Assembly (NCBI GenBank): GCA_009838915.1
Contig: VXQT01000003.1
Span: 1-64,000, forward strand
DNA from: Chloroflexota bacterium
GTDB lineage: Bacteria; Chloroflexota; Dehalococcoidia; Bin125
Direction of reading: 5' to 3'
Length of the DNA: 64,000 bases
Within the stretch, counting starts at the first letter, position 1. The number at the start of each line of letters is the position of its first letter. The notes beneath the pieces were generated by a model that did no database searches, was not told the origin of the DNA, and saw nothing but the letters and a program-made list of their open reading frames with translations. A program made the translations under genes and the position numbers. This document shows, piece by piece, positions 1 through 8,155 of the stretch.

Positions 1-144
<144 letters not shown>

Positions 145-165
145 GGGGAGATGGGGGAACGGCGG

Positions 166-1458
166 TTAGAAGGAGAGTGCGGCGGGCTGTACCTGTCCGC
201 CCTCGAGGCCTTGCGGCCACCAGTGGTCTTCCCAGCCTTCGTCGTCCCAGATGTGCTTGAGGTTGGGCAGCACCTGCTGGGCGGTCATCTCGATGTTGGG
301 GATGGCCAGTTCCTTCGGAATCGAGCCGAACTGGTTGAGGATCATCAGGTGTCCGACGTGGAGCGTCTTGATGACCTCTTCAAGCTGCTCGGTGACCTGG
401 CTCGGCGTGCCGGCGACGATGTTGCCCTCGCGAATCAGGTCGGCCCAGGTGATCTCCGAGTTGGCCTTGGATTCGACCATCTTCTCGGCGGTCTTTTCGC
501 CCTCGAACTTCTTCGAGTCGCCGAAGACGGGCTTGAGGCCCTGGCTTCGGGTGAAGCCCTGCTCGATGGTGCGGACGGTGCGGTAGCCGGGCGGGTCGGC
601 GTAGCGCGGGTCGATGTGGAGCATCTTGTTGTAGAAGTACTCCGCGTGCGGCCCGAACTTGTCGGCGACTTCCTGCTCGGTCTCGCCGACGGCGACGAGC
701 TGGAGGAATCCGGCGTGGTAGGGGTTGAGCGGCTTCTCGCGCTGTTGCATCGTGCGCCAGAATCCGTCGACGTTCTTCTGTCCGGCCTTGTAGCCGCCGT
801 ATGAGAGGTAGCAGTAGACGTAGTTGTGCTCGGCGCACCATTCCCAGGTCTCAACCGAGCCGCCGCCCGGGATCCAGACCGGCGGGTGCGGCTGCTGGAT
901 CGGTCGCGGCCAGATGTTGATGTAGCGGAGCTGGTTGTAGCGGCCGTTGTAGGAGAAGACCTCGGGCCGCGTCCAGGCCTGCGTGATCACGTCGGCGGCC
1001 TCGTAATACTTGTCGCGCAGGTGCGACGGGTTGGCGCCGTAGCAGAAGCAGTCGTCCATCGGCGTGCCGACGGGGAAGCCGGCGACCAATCGTCCGCCGG
1101 AGATGCAGTCGAGCATTGCGAACTCTTCGGCGACGCGAGTCGGCGGGTTGTAGAGCGCGATCGAGTTGCCGAGCACGACGATGGCGACGTCCTTGGTCCG
1201 CCGGCAGAGGTTGGCGGCCATCAGGTTGGGCGACGGCATCAGGCCGTAGGCGTTCTGATGGTGCTCGTTGATGCAGATGCCGTCATAGCCGGCGGCGGCG
1301 GCGGCCTCGAGCTCGTCCAGGCCGTCGTTGTACATCTGGTGGGCCTTGGCCGGGTCGAAGAGCTTGGAGTCAACGTCGACCCAGACCGAGTTGTTGGTCT
1401 CGGCGAAGTCGGGCGGCAGGTCCCGATAGGGCATCAGGTGGAAAAACTCAAACTTCAC
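166..1458 (-). CDS. LLM-class flavin-dependent oxidoreductase (luciferase-like monooxygenase)
   Basis: A 430-residue protein of the bacterial luciferase-like fold, which uses reduced FMN (or F420 in some members) to oxidise small substrates. Visible family features are an early GICINEHH segment (N-terminal third), the VVLGNSIALYNPPTRVAEE stretch followed by DCISGGRLVAGFPVG, and a central PPVWIPGGGS. The long C-terminal part is typical of the longer LLM proteins of Chloroflexota and Actinobacteria. The start is a GTG. It is the last gene of a minus-strand group that begins with menB and runs toward the window edge. The substrate cannot be told from sequence; a second LLM gene lies at 28967. 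Confidence 0.85.
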   Translation of the reverse strand: MKFEFFHLMPYRDLPPDFAETNNSVWVDVDSKLFDPAKAHQMYNDGLDELEAAAAAGYDGICINEHHQNAYGLMPSPNLMAANLCRRTKDVAIVVLGNSIALYNPPTRVAEEFAMLDCISGGRLVAGFPVGTPMDDCFCYGANPSHLRDKYYEAADVITQAWTRPEVFSYNGRYNQLRYINIWPRPIQQPHPPVWIPGGGSVETWEWCAEHNYVYCYLSYGGYKAGQKNVDGFWRTMQQREKPLNPYHAGFLQLVAVGETEQEVADKFGPHAEYFYNKMLHIDPRYADPPGYRTVRTIEQGFTRSQGLKPVFGDSKKFEGEKTAEKMVESKANSEITWADLIREGNIVAGTPSQVTEQLEEVIKTLHVGHLMILNQFGSIPKELAIPNIEMTAQQVLPNLKHIWDDEGWEDHWWPQGLEGGQVQPAALSF

Positions 1459-1560
1459 GGTCAGCTCCGTTCATCAACGCGGTCACGGCCTGCACAACGA
1501 CTCGATCGGCAGGCGGTCTCTGGGGCAAGGTATTGAACACGTGGCGTCAGTGTCAATCTG

Positions 1561-1582
1561 GGCCCGTGCGTGAAGCAAGGGC
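1561..1582. terminator. Imperfect hairpin after the SRPBCC gene
   Basis: GGCCCGTGC and GCAAGGGC are separated by the loop GTGAA, with one mismatch. It lies just past the stop of the minus-strand SRPBCC gene. The same stem and loop, in perfect form, recur at 11670-11692, so this is probably a small dispersed hairpin used as a terminator. There is no T-run. Confidence 0.35.
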
Positions 1583-1585
1583 TGA

Positions 1586-2089
1586 TTAGAGTGCGCGAAT
1601 GTTCAGAGTGGCCGAGAGCTGGTCGGTGTTGCCGAAGCGCTCACGCAAGACTTGCGCCCGATAGCGGAAGATGCGGCGGAGCTGGGGGATGACTGCGAGT
1701 TGGGCGATCGGCGTGGAGAGCGGATCGAGCGGCAGCGACCAGTGCACCTGATCGGTGGCCAGGACGCTGCCGTCCACTTCCCGGAAGCGGTGTTCGTGCC
1801 GCCACAGCGCGTATGGTCCTGCGATCTGATCGTCGGCGAAGTAGTGCGGCGCGTCGACCTGCGTGATTTCGGTGGCCCAGGAGACGCGCAAGGGCAGCAT
1901 CGGCAGCGGCGTGAGTCGGTACGTGATGATCAGGCCGGGATGCACATCAGGGGGTGGGTCGCCGGTGATCTCAAACTGCATCTCGGGCGGGGTGATCGCG
2001 GCGAGGTTGCGCGGGTCGGAGAAGAATGCCCAGGCGGTATCGATGTCGGTCGAGAGGGTCTGCGAGGCGTCGAGTCGGTAGATCGGCAT
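1586..2089 (-). CDS. SRPBCC (START-like) family protein
   Basis: A 167-residue single-domain protein. The opening strand ending in ISTDIDTAWAFFSDPRNLAAITPP and the central pattern LPLRVSWATEI...HYFADDQIAGPYALWRHEHRF match SRPBCC proteins resembling polyketide cyclase/ligand-binding proteins, which form a deep hydrophobic cavity. The exact ligand is unknown. It lies 16 bp downstream of the broken menA on the same strand, so it may belong to the menaquinone transcript. Length is normal for a single SRPBCC domain, and no signal peptide is visible. Confidence 0.75.
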   Translation of the reverse strand: MPIYRLDASQTLSTDIDTAWAFFSDPRNLAAITPPEMQFEITGDPPPDVHPGLIITYRLTPLPMLPLRVSWATEITQVDAPHYFADDQIAGPYALWRHEHRFREVDGSVLATDQVHWSLPLDPLSTPIAQLAVIPQLRRIFRYRAQVLRERFGNTDQLSATLNIRAL

Positions 2090-2105
2090 TGATTCGGGCT
2101 TCCCG

Positions 2106-2971
2106 TTACAACGTCGCCAGCACGCCGCCGAGACCGATTAGCGCACCGACCAGCAGGTGCAACTGCGCCGTCCGCTTGAGCATTGGATTGAGCGCAGCGC
2201 CTGAGCGGCCGTTCAGTATTTCACGCGTCAGCCTCATGCCAGGTGCTAGCGCGGCGAATGCGATGAAGCAGTAGTGGGGCAGCAGACCTACGGGCGTGAA
2301 TATGGCGATGCTGACGAACGCCCCAAGGACAAGCGTGGCGTACTCGATGCGAGTGTTCCGTTCGCCGATCAGCACGGCCAGCGTTCGCTTGCCGCTGGCG
2401 CGGTCGGTGCCGATGTCGCGCAGGTTGTTGACGACGAGGATCGCGGTGACCAGACAGCCGACCGGCACCGAGGCGGCGGCGAGCTCCCAGGTCAGTTCCT
2501 CGATCTGGACATAACCCGCGCCGATGACGGCGACGAAGCCGAAGAAGAGGAAGCAGATCGCGTCGCCGAGACCTCGGTAGCCGTAGGGCATGGGTCCGCC
2601 GGTATAGGTGACGGCGGCGATCAGGGCGGCCGCGCCGATGATCAGGATGGGCCAGCCGACGATTAGCGTCAGGACGACGCCTACGATCATTGCGGCGGCA
2701 GTTGCCAGGCTGATGCCGACGGTCATCTCCCTCTGCGAGAGCCAGCCCTGCGCGACCGCTCGAGGCGGGCCGAGGCGGTCCGGCGTGTCTGCGCCGCGGC
2801 GGAAGTCGGAGAGATCATTGGCGAAGTTGACGACGATCTGGATGAAGATCGCGCCGATCAGGGCGAGGAAGAATCGGCCGGCTTCGAAGTCGCCGCCGGC
2901 AGGGTCGGCGGCCGAACCGCGAGCAGCCAGGCTCGGCGTTTGCTGGGTGATTCAGGTTCTGACTGGGCCAT
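2106..2971 (-). pseudogene. menA: menA, 1,4-dihydroxy-2-naphthoate polyprenyltransferase, frameshifted
   Basis: MenA attaches the polyprenyl tail to DHNA in the membrane during menaquinone synthesis. The sequence reads in two frames. From the ATG at 2971 the product begins MAQSEPESPSKRRAWLLAVR and continues through PTLPAA, a MenA N-terminus, but that frame stops at 2858. The rest (FEAGRFFLALIGAIFIQIVV, then NFANDLSDFRRGADTPDRLGP with the Asp-rich prenyl-diphosphate motif, then several membrane helices) is in another frame and stops at 2106. The usual segment after PTLPAA, with a conserved PV..G, is absent, so a deletion of roughly 12-20 codons that is not a multiple of three is likely near 2893-2905. 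A real pseudogene and an assembly indel are both possible. menB lies immediately upstream. Confidence 0.8.
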
Positions 2972-2982
2972 TCGTTGTCGGC

Positions 2983-3030
2983 GCCCCCTCTGCCTTCGGC
3001 ATCTCCCCCCGCAGAGCGGGGGGAGAGAGG
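2983..3030 (+). repeat. Two-stem-loop palindromic repeat, copy 1
   Basis: Five copies of a ~50 bp element occur in the window: a C-run, a small TGCC-TTC-GGCA hairpin, then a larger CTCCCCCCGC-AGA-GCGGGGGGAG stem. This copy sits between the stop of menB and the start of menA. It could modulate read-through from menB into menA. Confidence 0.8.
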
Positions 3031-3036
3031 AGACGG

Positions 3037-3888
3037 CTAGGGGAAGCGCGGGTACTTGGAGAAGTCGGGCTTGCGCTTCTCGAGGAACGCGTTCTTGCCC
3101 TCCTTGGCTTCCTCGGAGAGGTAGTAGAGCAGGGTCGAGTCGCCGGCGAACATTTGCATGCCGGAGAGGCCGTCGGTGTCGGCGACCAGCGCGCGCTTGA
3201 TGAACCGCAGCGCGGTTGGCGACATGCAGAGGATCTCGCGGCAGCGGTTGACCACTTCGAGCTCGAGGTCGTCGACTGGGAAGACATCGCAGGCAAGTCC
3301 CATGTCGACGGCCTCGGCGCCGGAGTACTGGCGGCACTGCATCCAGATTTCGGCGGCCTTCTTGTGGCCGACGAGGCGGGCGAGCAGCATCGTGCCGTAG
3401 CCGGCATCGAACGAGCCGACCTTGGGTCCGGTCTGGCCGAACCAGGCGTTGTCGGCGGCGTAGGTCAGGTCGCAGACGGTGGCGAGCACGTTGCCGCCGC
3501 CGATCGCGTAACCGGCGACCATCGCGATCACGGGCTTGGGAATCGAGCGCATGTAGCGGTGTAGGTCGAGCACGTTGAGTCGCGGCACGCCGTCGTCGCC
3601 GACATAGCCGCCGTCGCCGCGGATGCGCTGGTCGCCGCCGGAGCAGAACGCCTCCTTGCCCTCGCCGGTGAGGATGATCACGCCGACCGTCATGTCCTCG
3701 TGGGCGCGTTTGAAGGCGTCCAGCAGCTCAAACAGGGTCTTGGGTCGGAAGGCATTGCGGACTTCGGGTCGGGCGATGGTGATCTTGGCGATGCCCTCGG
3801 CGACGTCGTAGTGGATGTCGCCGTAGTCGCCCGAGCGCTGCCAGTCGGGCAAGCCGGTCCGTTCGACGGTGACGGTGGGTCGGGACAT
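3037..3888 (-). CDS. menB: 1,4-dihydroxy-2-naphthoyl-CoA synthase
   Basis: MenB is a crotonase-fold enzyme that cyclises o-succinylbenzoyl-CoA to DHNA-CoA in the cytosol. The 283-residue product shows the MenB-specific pattern: [17 protein letters not shown], then [22 protein letters not shown] (oxyanion hole and flexible loop), then [15 protein letters not shown], then [20 protein letters not shown]. The C-terminus [11 protein letters not shown] is typical. The ATG at 3888 is chosen because AAGGAG sits 8 bases upstream; a GTG three codons earlier overlaps that ribosome-binding site. The tetR stop lies just upstream, so tetR-menB-menA may be one transcript. Confidence 0.95.
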   Translation of the reverse strand: MSRPTVTVERTGLPDWQRSGDYGDIHYDVAEGIAKITIARPEVRNAFRPKTLFELLDAFKRAHEDMTVGVIILTGEGKEAFCSGGDQRIRGDGGYVGDDGVPRLNVLDLHRYMRSIPKPVIAMVAGYAIGGGNVLATVCDLTYAADNAWFGQTGPKVGSFDAGYGTMLLARLVGHKKAAEIWMQCRQYSGAEAVDMGLACDVFPVDDLELEVVNRCREILCMSPTALRFIKRALVADTDGLSGMQMFAGDSTLLYYLSEEAKEGKNAFLEKRKPDFSKYPRFP

Positions 3889-3893
3889 GGAGT

Positions 3894-4547
3894 TCACTCC
3901 TTCGCGTGCGTGGCGAGGTGATTCGATTCAAGCGGGACGCCGGCGCTGCGCAGCATGAGCCGGCGGAGTTCGGGATAGATGCGGTCGAGCGGGGCCGACA
4001 CGCGACCGGCGGCCCAGGCGGTGAGCAGGGAGCGGACCATGCCAACCCAGGCTCGGGCGGTGAGCTCGGGATCGAGCGGAGCGTCAAGGTTGGACAGGCG
4101 TCCCGACGCGAGGGCTGACCGCAGTTCGTCGGCGATCAGCGCGACGTATTCGTCTTCGATTTTGGCCACAGATTCGCGGGCGGTGGTCGAGCTGCCGAGG
4201 CTCTCGGCGGCGAGGACCCGGGCCAACGAGCGATGCGCGGCGAGCGTGTTGACCAGCGTGGCGAGCGCGGCTTCGGCGCGAGCGACGGGATCGTCGCCGG
4301 CGGCGGTCATGGCGCGAGTCACGCGCCGCCGCAGGATGTCTCCGGCTCGGCCGATGACGGCGGCGATCAGCGCTTCCTTGTTGGGGAAGTGGAAGTAGAG
4401 GCCGCCCTTGGACGTGTCGGCGGCGGCCGCGATTTCGTCCATTTGGGCGTCCGAGTAACCGCGCTGGGCAAAGACCTGCGCGGCGGCGTCGAGCAGGTGC
4501 TCGCGTCGCTCAATCGCGCGGGCCTGTCGTGGCGCCGTGGTCGTCAT
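3894..4547 (-). CDS. TetR/AcrR family transcriptional regulator
   Basis: A 217-residue repressor. The N-terminal helix-turn-helix is clear: [20 protein letters not shown], then [26 protein letters not shown]. The C-terminal ligand/dimerisation half is variable, as in the family. The start MTTTAPRQ at 4547 matches the usual TetR N-terminal length. The gene is divergent from menG and precedes menB, with a 12 bp perfect palindrome between the divergent starts, so it may autoregulate and control menaquinone genes. The effector is unknown. Confidence 0.88.
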   Translation of the reverse strand: MTTTAPRQARAIERREHLLDAAAQVFAQRGYSDAQMDEIAAAADTSKGGLYFHFPNKEALIAAVIGRAGDILRRRVTRAMTAAGDDPVARAEAALATLVNTLAAHRSLARVLAAESLGSSTTARESVAKIEDEYVALIADELRSALASGRLSNLDAPLDPELTARAWVGMVRSLLTAWAAGRVSAPLDRIYPELRRLMLRSAGVPLESNHLATHAKE

Positions 4548-4571
4548 CGGCCGCTCCAAGACGAGAAAAAT

Positions 4572-4583
4572 CCGACGCGTCGG
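4572..4583. promoter_or_regulatory. Candidate TetR operator between tetR and menG
   Basis: CCGACGCGTCGG is a perfect 12 bp palindrome in the 58 bp gap between the tetR start (4547) and the menG start (4606). Position and symmetry fit an operator for the adjacent TetR protein. No binding data exist, and the palindrome is short for this family. Confidence 0.4.
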
Positions 4584-4605
4584 TCGGTTTAAGTACTGTA
4601 TCAGC

Positions 4606-5304
4606 ATGTCTGACCAGGCCAGAGCAGGGGAGCGCACGCGGACGATCGGGTCGATGTTCAGTCGGCTGGTGCCGCACTATGACCGCATGAATCGGCTGAT
4701 GACTGGCGGACGCGACGGTCACTGGCGCAGGCTGGCGGTGGAGGCGTCGCAGCCGCGGGCGGCGGCGGTGCTGGATCTGGGCGCGGGGACCGGCGACCTG
4801 AGCGCCGAGTTCCGACGCCAGGGCGCGGCGCGTGTGACCGGGCTCGATGTCTCGGCAGCGATGCTGGCGCGGGCCGAGCAAAAGTTCGGGTCGGACGGCA
4901 TCGACTGGCTGCAGGGCGACGCGCTGCAACTGCCCTTCGCCGACGCCTCGTTCGACGTGGTCGCCTCGGCGTTCGTGATGCGCAATCTGCCCGACCTCGC
5001 CGGCTCGTTCGTAGAGATGGCCCGCGTGCTGAGAGCTGGCGGCCGGCTGGTCGGCCTCGACATCACGCATCCGCCTGAGACCGCCTGGGGCAACGTCCTC
5101 AGGCTGGGATTCGAGCAGGGCGTGACGCGCGTGGCAGGCCTGCTCTCGGGTGACCGGTCGGCGTATCGCTACCTGCCGAACTCGCTCTCGGGCTATCCGT
5201 CGGCGGATGAGTTGTCGCGGATGTTGGAGTCAGCGGGACTGGTGGAGGTGTCGTACCGGAGGCTCTCGCTGGGCGCAGTGGCGCTGCATGTGGGACGCCG
5301 ATAG
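4606..5304 (+). CDS. menG: Demethylmenaquinone methyltransferase (UbiE/MenG family)
   Basis: MenG methylates demethylmenaquinone with S-adenosylmethionine, the last core step of menaquinone synthesis. The 232-residue product has the family signature: RTIGSMFSRLVPHYDRMNRL near the N-terminus, the SAM motif AVLDLGAGTGD, GLDVSAAMLA, FDVVASAFVMRNLPD and a C-terminal YRYLPNSLSGYP. The ATG at 4606 is preferred because upstream codons in this frame run into the shared promoter region. It lies divergently from tetR-menB-menA and so completes a small menaquinone locus. Confidence 0.92.
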   Translation: MSDQARAGERTRTIGSMFSRLVPHYDRMNRLMTGGRDGHWRRLAVEASQPRAAAVLDLGAGTGDLSAEFRRQGAARVTGLDVSAAMLARAEQKFGSDGIDWLQGDALQLPFADASFDVVASAFVMRNLPDLAGSFVEMARVLRAGGRLVGLDITHPPETAWGNVLRLGFEQGVTRVAGLLSGDRSAYRYLPNSLSGYPSADELSRMLESAGLVEVSYRRLSLGAVALHVGRR

Positions 5305-5459
5305 CGCGGTCGAGCCGAGGACTGCCGAGCCGGTGACGGATTCAATACGCATTGCGCAAGAGACGACCGCGGTCTGTGTCGGCGTGAGGGGTCGCGTGTA
5401 TCGTGGCGGGGAGTGCCTCGCGATTGGGGCATGAGGGTGAGCAAATCCGGGAGCGCGCG

Positions 5460-6401
5460 ATGTCCGGCACTGAGATGGCCTACCTCAGGGGAGAGGTGAT
5501 GCCCCTGGCCGATGCCAAGATCAGCATCATGACCCATGCCTTGCACTATGGGACGGCCGTATTCGAGGGCATCCGCGCGAACTGGAACGCCGAGCACGAG
5601 CAGCTCTACCTGTTCCGCATGCGCGAGCACTACGAGCGCCTGCGCAAGTCGGCCCACGCGCTGATGATGGACCTGCCGCTCTCGGACGACGAGCTCTGCG
5701 AAATCACCATCGATCTGGTGCGGCGCAGCGGATTCAAGCAGGATGTTTACATCCGGCCGATGGTCTACAAGTCGGCGGAAGTGCTCGGCGTGAGGCTGCA
5801 CGGCGTGGCCGAGGACTTTCTCTGTTTCCTGATTCCCTGGGGCGCGTACCTGGACACGACCGGCGGCGTGCACGTGGTCACGTCGTCGTGGCGGCGGACC
5901 GAAGACCAGTCGATCCCGGTGCGGGCCAAGGTGACGGGCGCGTACATCAACTCGGCGCTGGCCAAGACCGAGGCGGAGACGGCCGGTTTCGACGAGGCGA
6001 TCATGCTCAACGAAGACGGGCACGTCTCGGAGGGCTCGGGCGAGAACATCTTCATCGTCAACGACGGCGTGATCTACACGCCGCCCAGCTCGGACAACAT
6101 CCTGGTCGGGATCACGCGCAACACCGTGGTCGAGTTGGCCGAGCAGGAACTGGGCATCCCGACGGTCGAGCGCACGCTGGACCGCTCGGAGTTGTGGCTG
6201 GCGGATGAGGTGTTCATGACCGGCACGGCGGCACACGTGACGCCGATTTCTTCGGTCGACCGGCGGGTGATCAACGGCGGCGAGACGGGTCCGATCACGG
6301 CGCAGCTTGAGCGTCTGTACTTCGACGCGATCATCGGCAACCGCGATGCCTACGCGCAGTGGTTGACGCCCATCTACACAGACAGTTACACGAACGACTG
6401 A
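5460..6401 (+). CDS. ilvE: Branched-chain amino acid aminotransferase
   Basis: IlvE is a fold-type IV PLP enzyme that transfers amino groups between glutamate and the branched-chain 2-oxo acids. The 313-residue product contains ISIMTHALHYGTAVFEGIRA, the VRAKVTGAYINSALAKTEA segment carrying the PLP lysine, GFDEAIMLNEDGHVSEGSGENIF, and the C-terminal FMTGTAAHVTPI. The start at 5460 gives MSGTEMAYLRG, the normal IlvE opening; an in-frame upstream extension lacks family similarity. The ilvBNC operon is about 11 kb away, so the pathway is split. The stop is 14 bp before the plsY-like gene. Confidence 0.93.
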   Translation: MSGTEMAYLRGEVMPLADAKISIMTHALHYGTAVFEGIRANWNAEHEQLYLFRMREHYERLRKSAHALMMDLPLSDDELCEITIDLVRRSGFKQDVYIRPMVYKSAEVLGVRLHGVAEDFLCFLIPWGAYLDTTGGVHVVTSSWRRTEDQSIPVRAKVTGAYINSALAKTEAETAGFDEAIMLNEDGHVSEGSGENIFIVNDGVIYTPPSSDNILVGITRNTVVELAEQELGIPTVERTLDRSELWLADEVFMTGTAAHVTPISSVDRRVINGGETGPITAQLERLYFDAIIGNRDAYAQWLTPIYTDSYTND

Positions 6402-6415
6402 CTCGGGAGCGGCCG

Positions 6416-6997
6416 ATGGCCGAGGCGATCACGCTGGTCATCGCCTACCTGCTGGGATCGATCCCGGTGTCGTGGCTTGTCTTTCGCTGGCGTACGGGCC
6501 AGGATCTGCGGCAGGTCGGCGACGGCAACGTGGGCGCGGCGAACGCGGCGCGGATGGGCGCGGGCCATTTCTTCGGCGCGGCAATCATCGTGATCGACAT
6601 CGGCAAAGGGCTGCTGGCGGTCTCGGTCGCGCGCTGGTGGGGGCTCGAGCTGGGCTGGTGGATGGCGGCCGGGGGCCTTGTCATGGTTGGCCACATGTGG
6701 CCGATCTTCCTGCGTTTCAATGGCGGCCGGGCGGCGGCGACGGGTCTGGGCGCGGCGGGCGCGTTTCTGCCCTGGCAGTTCGGGGTGACGTTCGTCGTCG
6801 GCGGGTTGACCTACCTCGTCACGCGGATTGCCGAGCTGGGCATTATCCTCGTTGCCGCGCCGTTGCCCTTCCTGGCGATTGCGTTCGGCGAGCCGATTGA
6901 ATCGATCATTTTCTGCTTCGCGGCGCCGATCGCGGCCGGACTGAAGACCGTCTTCGACAAGGCATGGGACCGATGGCAAGACGCTGGGACGCCATAG
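6416..6997 (+). CDS. plsY: PlsY-like glycerol-3-phosphate acyltransferase
   Basis: PlsY is a membrane enzyme that acylates glycerol-3-phosphate from acyl-phosphate to begin phospholipid synthesis. The 193-residue product has about five hydrophobic segments, YLLGSIPVSWLVFRW, the motif GDGNVGAANAARMG (canonical GSGNxGATN) and GHMWPIFLRFNGGRAAATGLG (canonical GGKGVATxxG). The second motif has lost the usual lysine, so substrate handling may differ. It lies 14 bp after ilvE and overlaps the following reductase gene, suggesting co-transcription. A divergent PlsY paralogue is possible. Confidence 0.75.
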   Translation: MAEAITLVIAYLLGSIPVSWLVFRWRTGQDLRQVGDGNVGAANAARMGAGHFFGAAIIVIDIGKGLLAVSVARWWGLELGWWMAAGGLVMVGHMWPIFLRFNGGRAAATGLGAAGAFLPWQFGVTFVVGGLTYLVTRIAELGIILVAAPLPFLAIAFGEPIESIIFCFAAPIAAGLKTVFDKAWDRWQDAGTP

Positions 6998-8154
6998 TCG
7001 TCGGCGCCGGCCCGGGCGGGTCGACGGCGGCCTACGATCTCGCGGCGGCGGGCGCCGATGTGCTGTTGCTGGATCGAGCGCGCTTCCCGCGTGACAAGCC
7101 GTGCGGCGGCGGGGTGCTCGTGTCTGCGCTCAGGATGCTGCCGTATTCGCTCGACGCGGTCACCGAGCAGACGATTCACGCGTTCCGCGTGCGCTACAAG
7201 CGCCGCTGGGAGTTCGAACATCGGTATCCGGAACCGCTGGCGATCATGACCCAGCGGTCGCGGCTGGACGCGTACATGGCTGAGCAGGCCACAGCGCGTG
7301 GAGCAGACCTGCGCGACGCCTCGCCGGTGCGGAGGATTGAGGGCGGGACGGTGACGCTGGCCAACGGCGGCGCGCACGAGGGCGAAGCGATCATCGCGGC
7401 CGACGGCGCGAACGGCGTGGTCAGGCGCTCGCTGGGACTGCCGCGACTGCGCGGAGCGGTTGCGCTCGAGGGCAACGCCGATCGGGCCGCTCAGCCGGCC
7501 GGCGTGCGCTGGAGCGACGCGGTCGGGCTCGAACTGGGTTCGATGCCGGGTGGGTATGGCTGGGTGTTCCCCAAGGGCGACCACTGCAATGTTGGGTTGG
7601 GCGGATTCCCGGCTGCGGCGCCCACGCTGCGGGATGAGCTGTCGAGCTACGCGAGTTGCGAGTCGTTCGACGGCGCCTCGCTGACAGAGCTGCGGGGGCA
7701 CCATCTCCCGCTCCGCGATCCGGACAGCGCGCTGGTCAGCGGTCGGGTGGTGTTTGTCGGAGATGCGGCCGGGTTGATCGATCCGTTGTCGGGCGAGGGG
7801 ATCGGCAATGCGATTCGCAGCGGTCAGTTGGCGGCGGAGGCCGCGCTCGAGTTGCTATCAGGTAGGGCATCGGATCTGTCGGCCTATCGAGACCGCGTGG
7901 AGGCGGAGATCGAGCAGGAGTTGCGCGTGGCGCGTCAATTGCAGGCGCTGTTTCATCAGTGTCCGTGGCCGTATGTGCAGCTTTTGCGACGTTCGGACAG
8001 GTTCTGGACGGCGTTCTGCCGCATCGTGCGGGGGGAGTCTAGCTACACCCAGTTCCAGTCCCGATTGGGCCCGGCGAAGGTCCTTGTTGATGCTGCCGCA
8101 TCGTTTGCGGAACGCCGGGGCCGCCGCGCGGCTGACTGGCAGACCGACTCCTGA
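6973..8154 (+). CDS. Geranylgeranyl reductase family FAD-dependent oxidoreductase (MenJ-like)
   Basis: Members reduce double bonds in polyprenyl chains, including archaeal lipids, chlorophyll phytyl tails and, for MenJ, the menaquinone side chain. The ~393-residue product has the FAD-binding DAIVVGAGPGGSTAAYDLAA, the family motif DKPCGGGVL, and the later FVGDAAGLIDPLSGEGIGNAI. It overlaps the plsY-like gene by 25 bp. Proximity to menG and menB suggests partial saturation of the menaquinone tail, which is an inference. An ATG at 6964 three codons upstream is an alternative start. Confidence 0.85.
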   Translation: MARRWDAIVVGAGPGGSTAAYDLAAAGADVLLLDRARFPRDKPCGGGVLVSALRMLPYSLDAVTEQTIHAFRVRYKRRWEFEHRYPEPLAIMTQRSRLDAYMAEQATARGADLRDASPVRRIEGGTVTLANGGAHEGEAIIAADGANGVVRRSLGLPRLRGAVALEGNADRAAQPAGVRWSDAVGLELGSMPGGYGWVFPKGDHCNVGLGGFPAAAPTLRDELSSYASCESFDGASLTELRGHHLPLRDPDSALVSGRVVFVGDAAGLIDPLSGEGIGNAIRSGQLAAEAALELLSGRASDLSAYRDRVEAEIEQELRVARQLQALFHQCPWPYVQLLRRSDRFWTAFCRIVRGESSYTQFQSRLGPAKVLVDAAASFAERRGRRAADWQTDS

Positions 8155-8155
8155 G

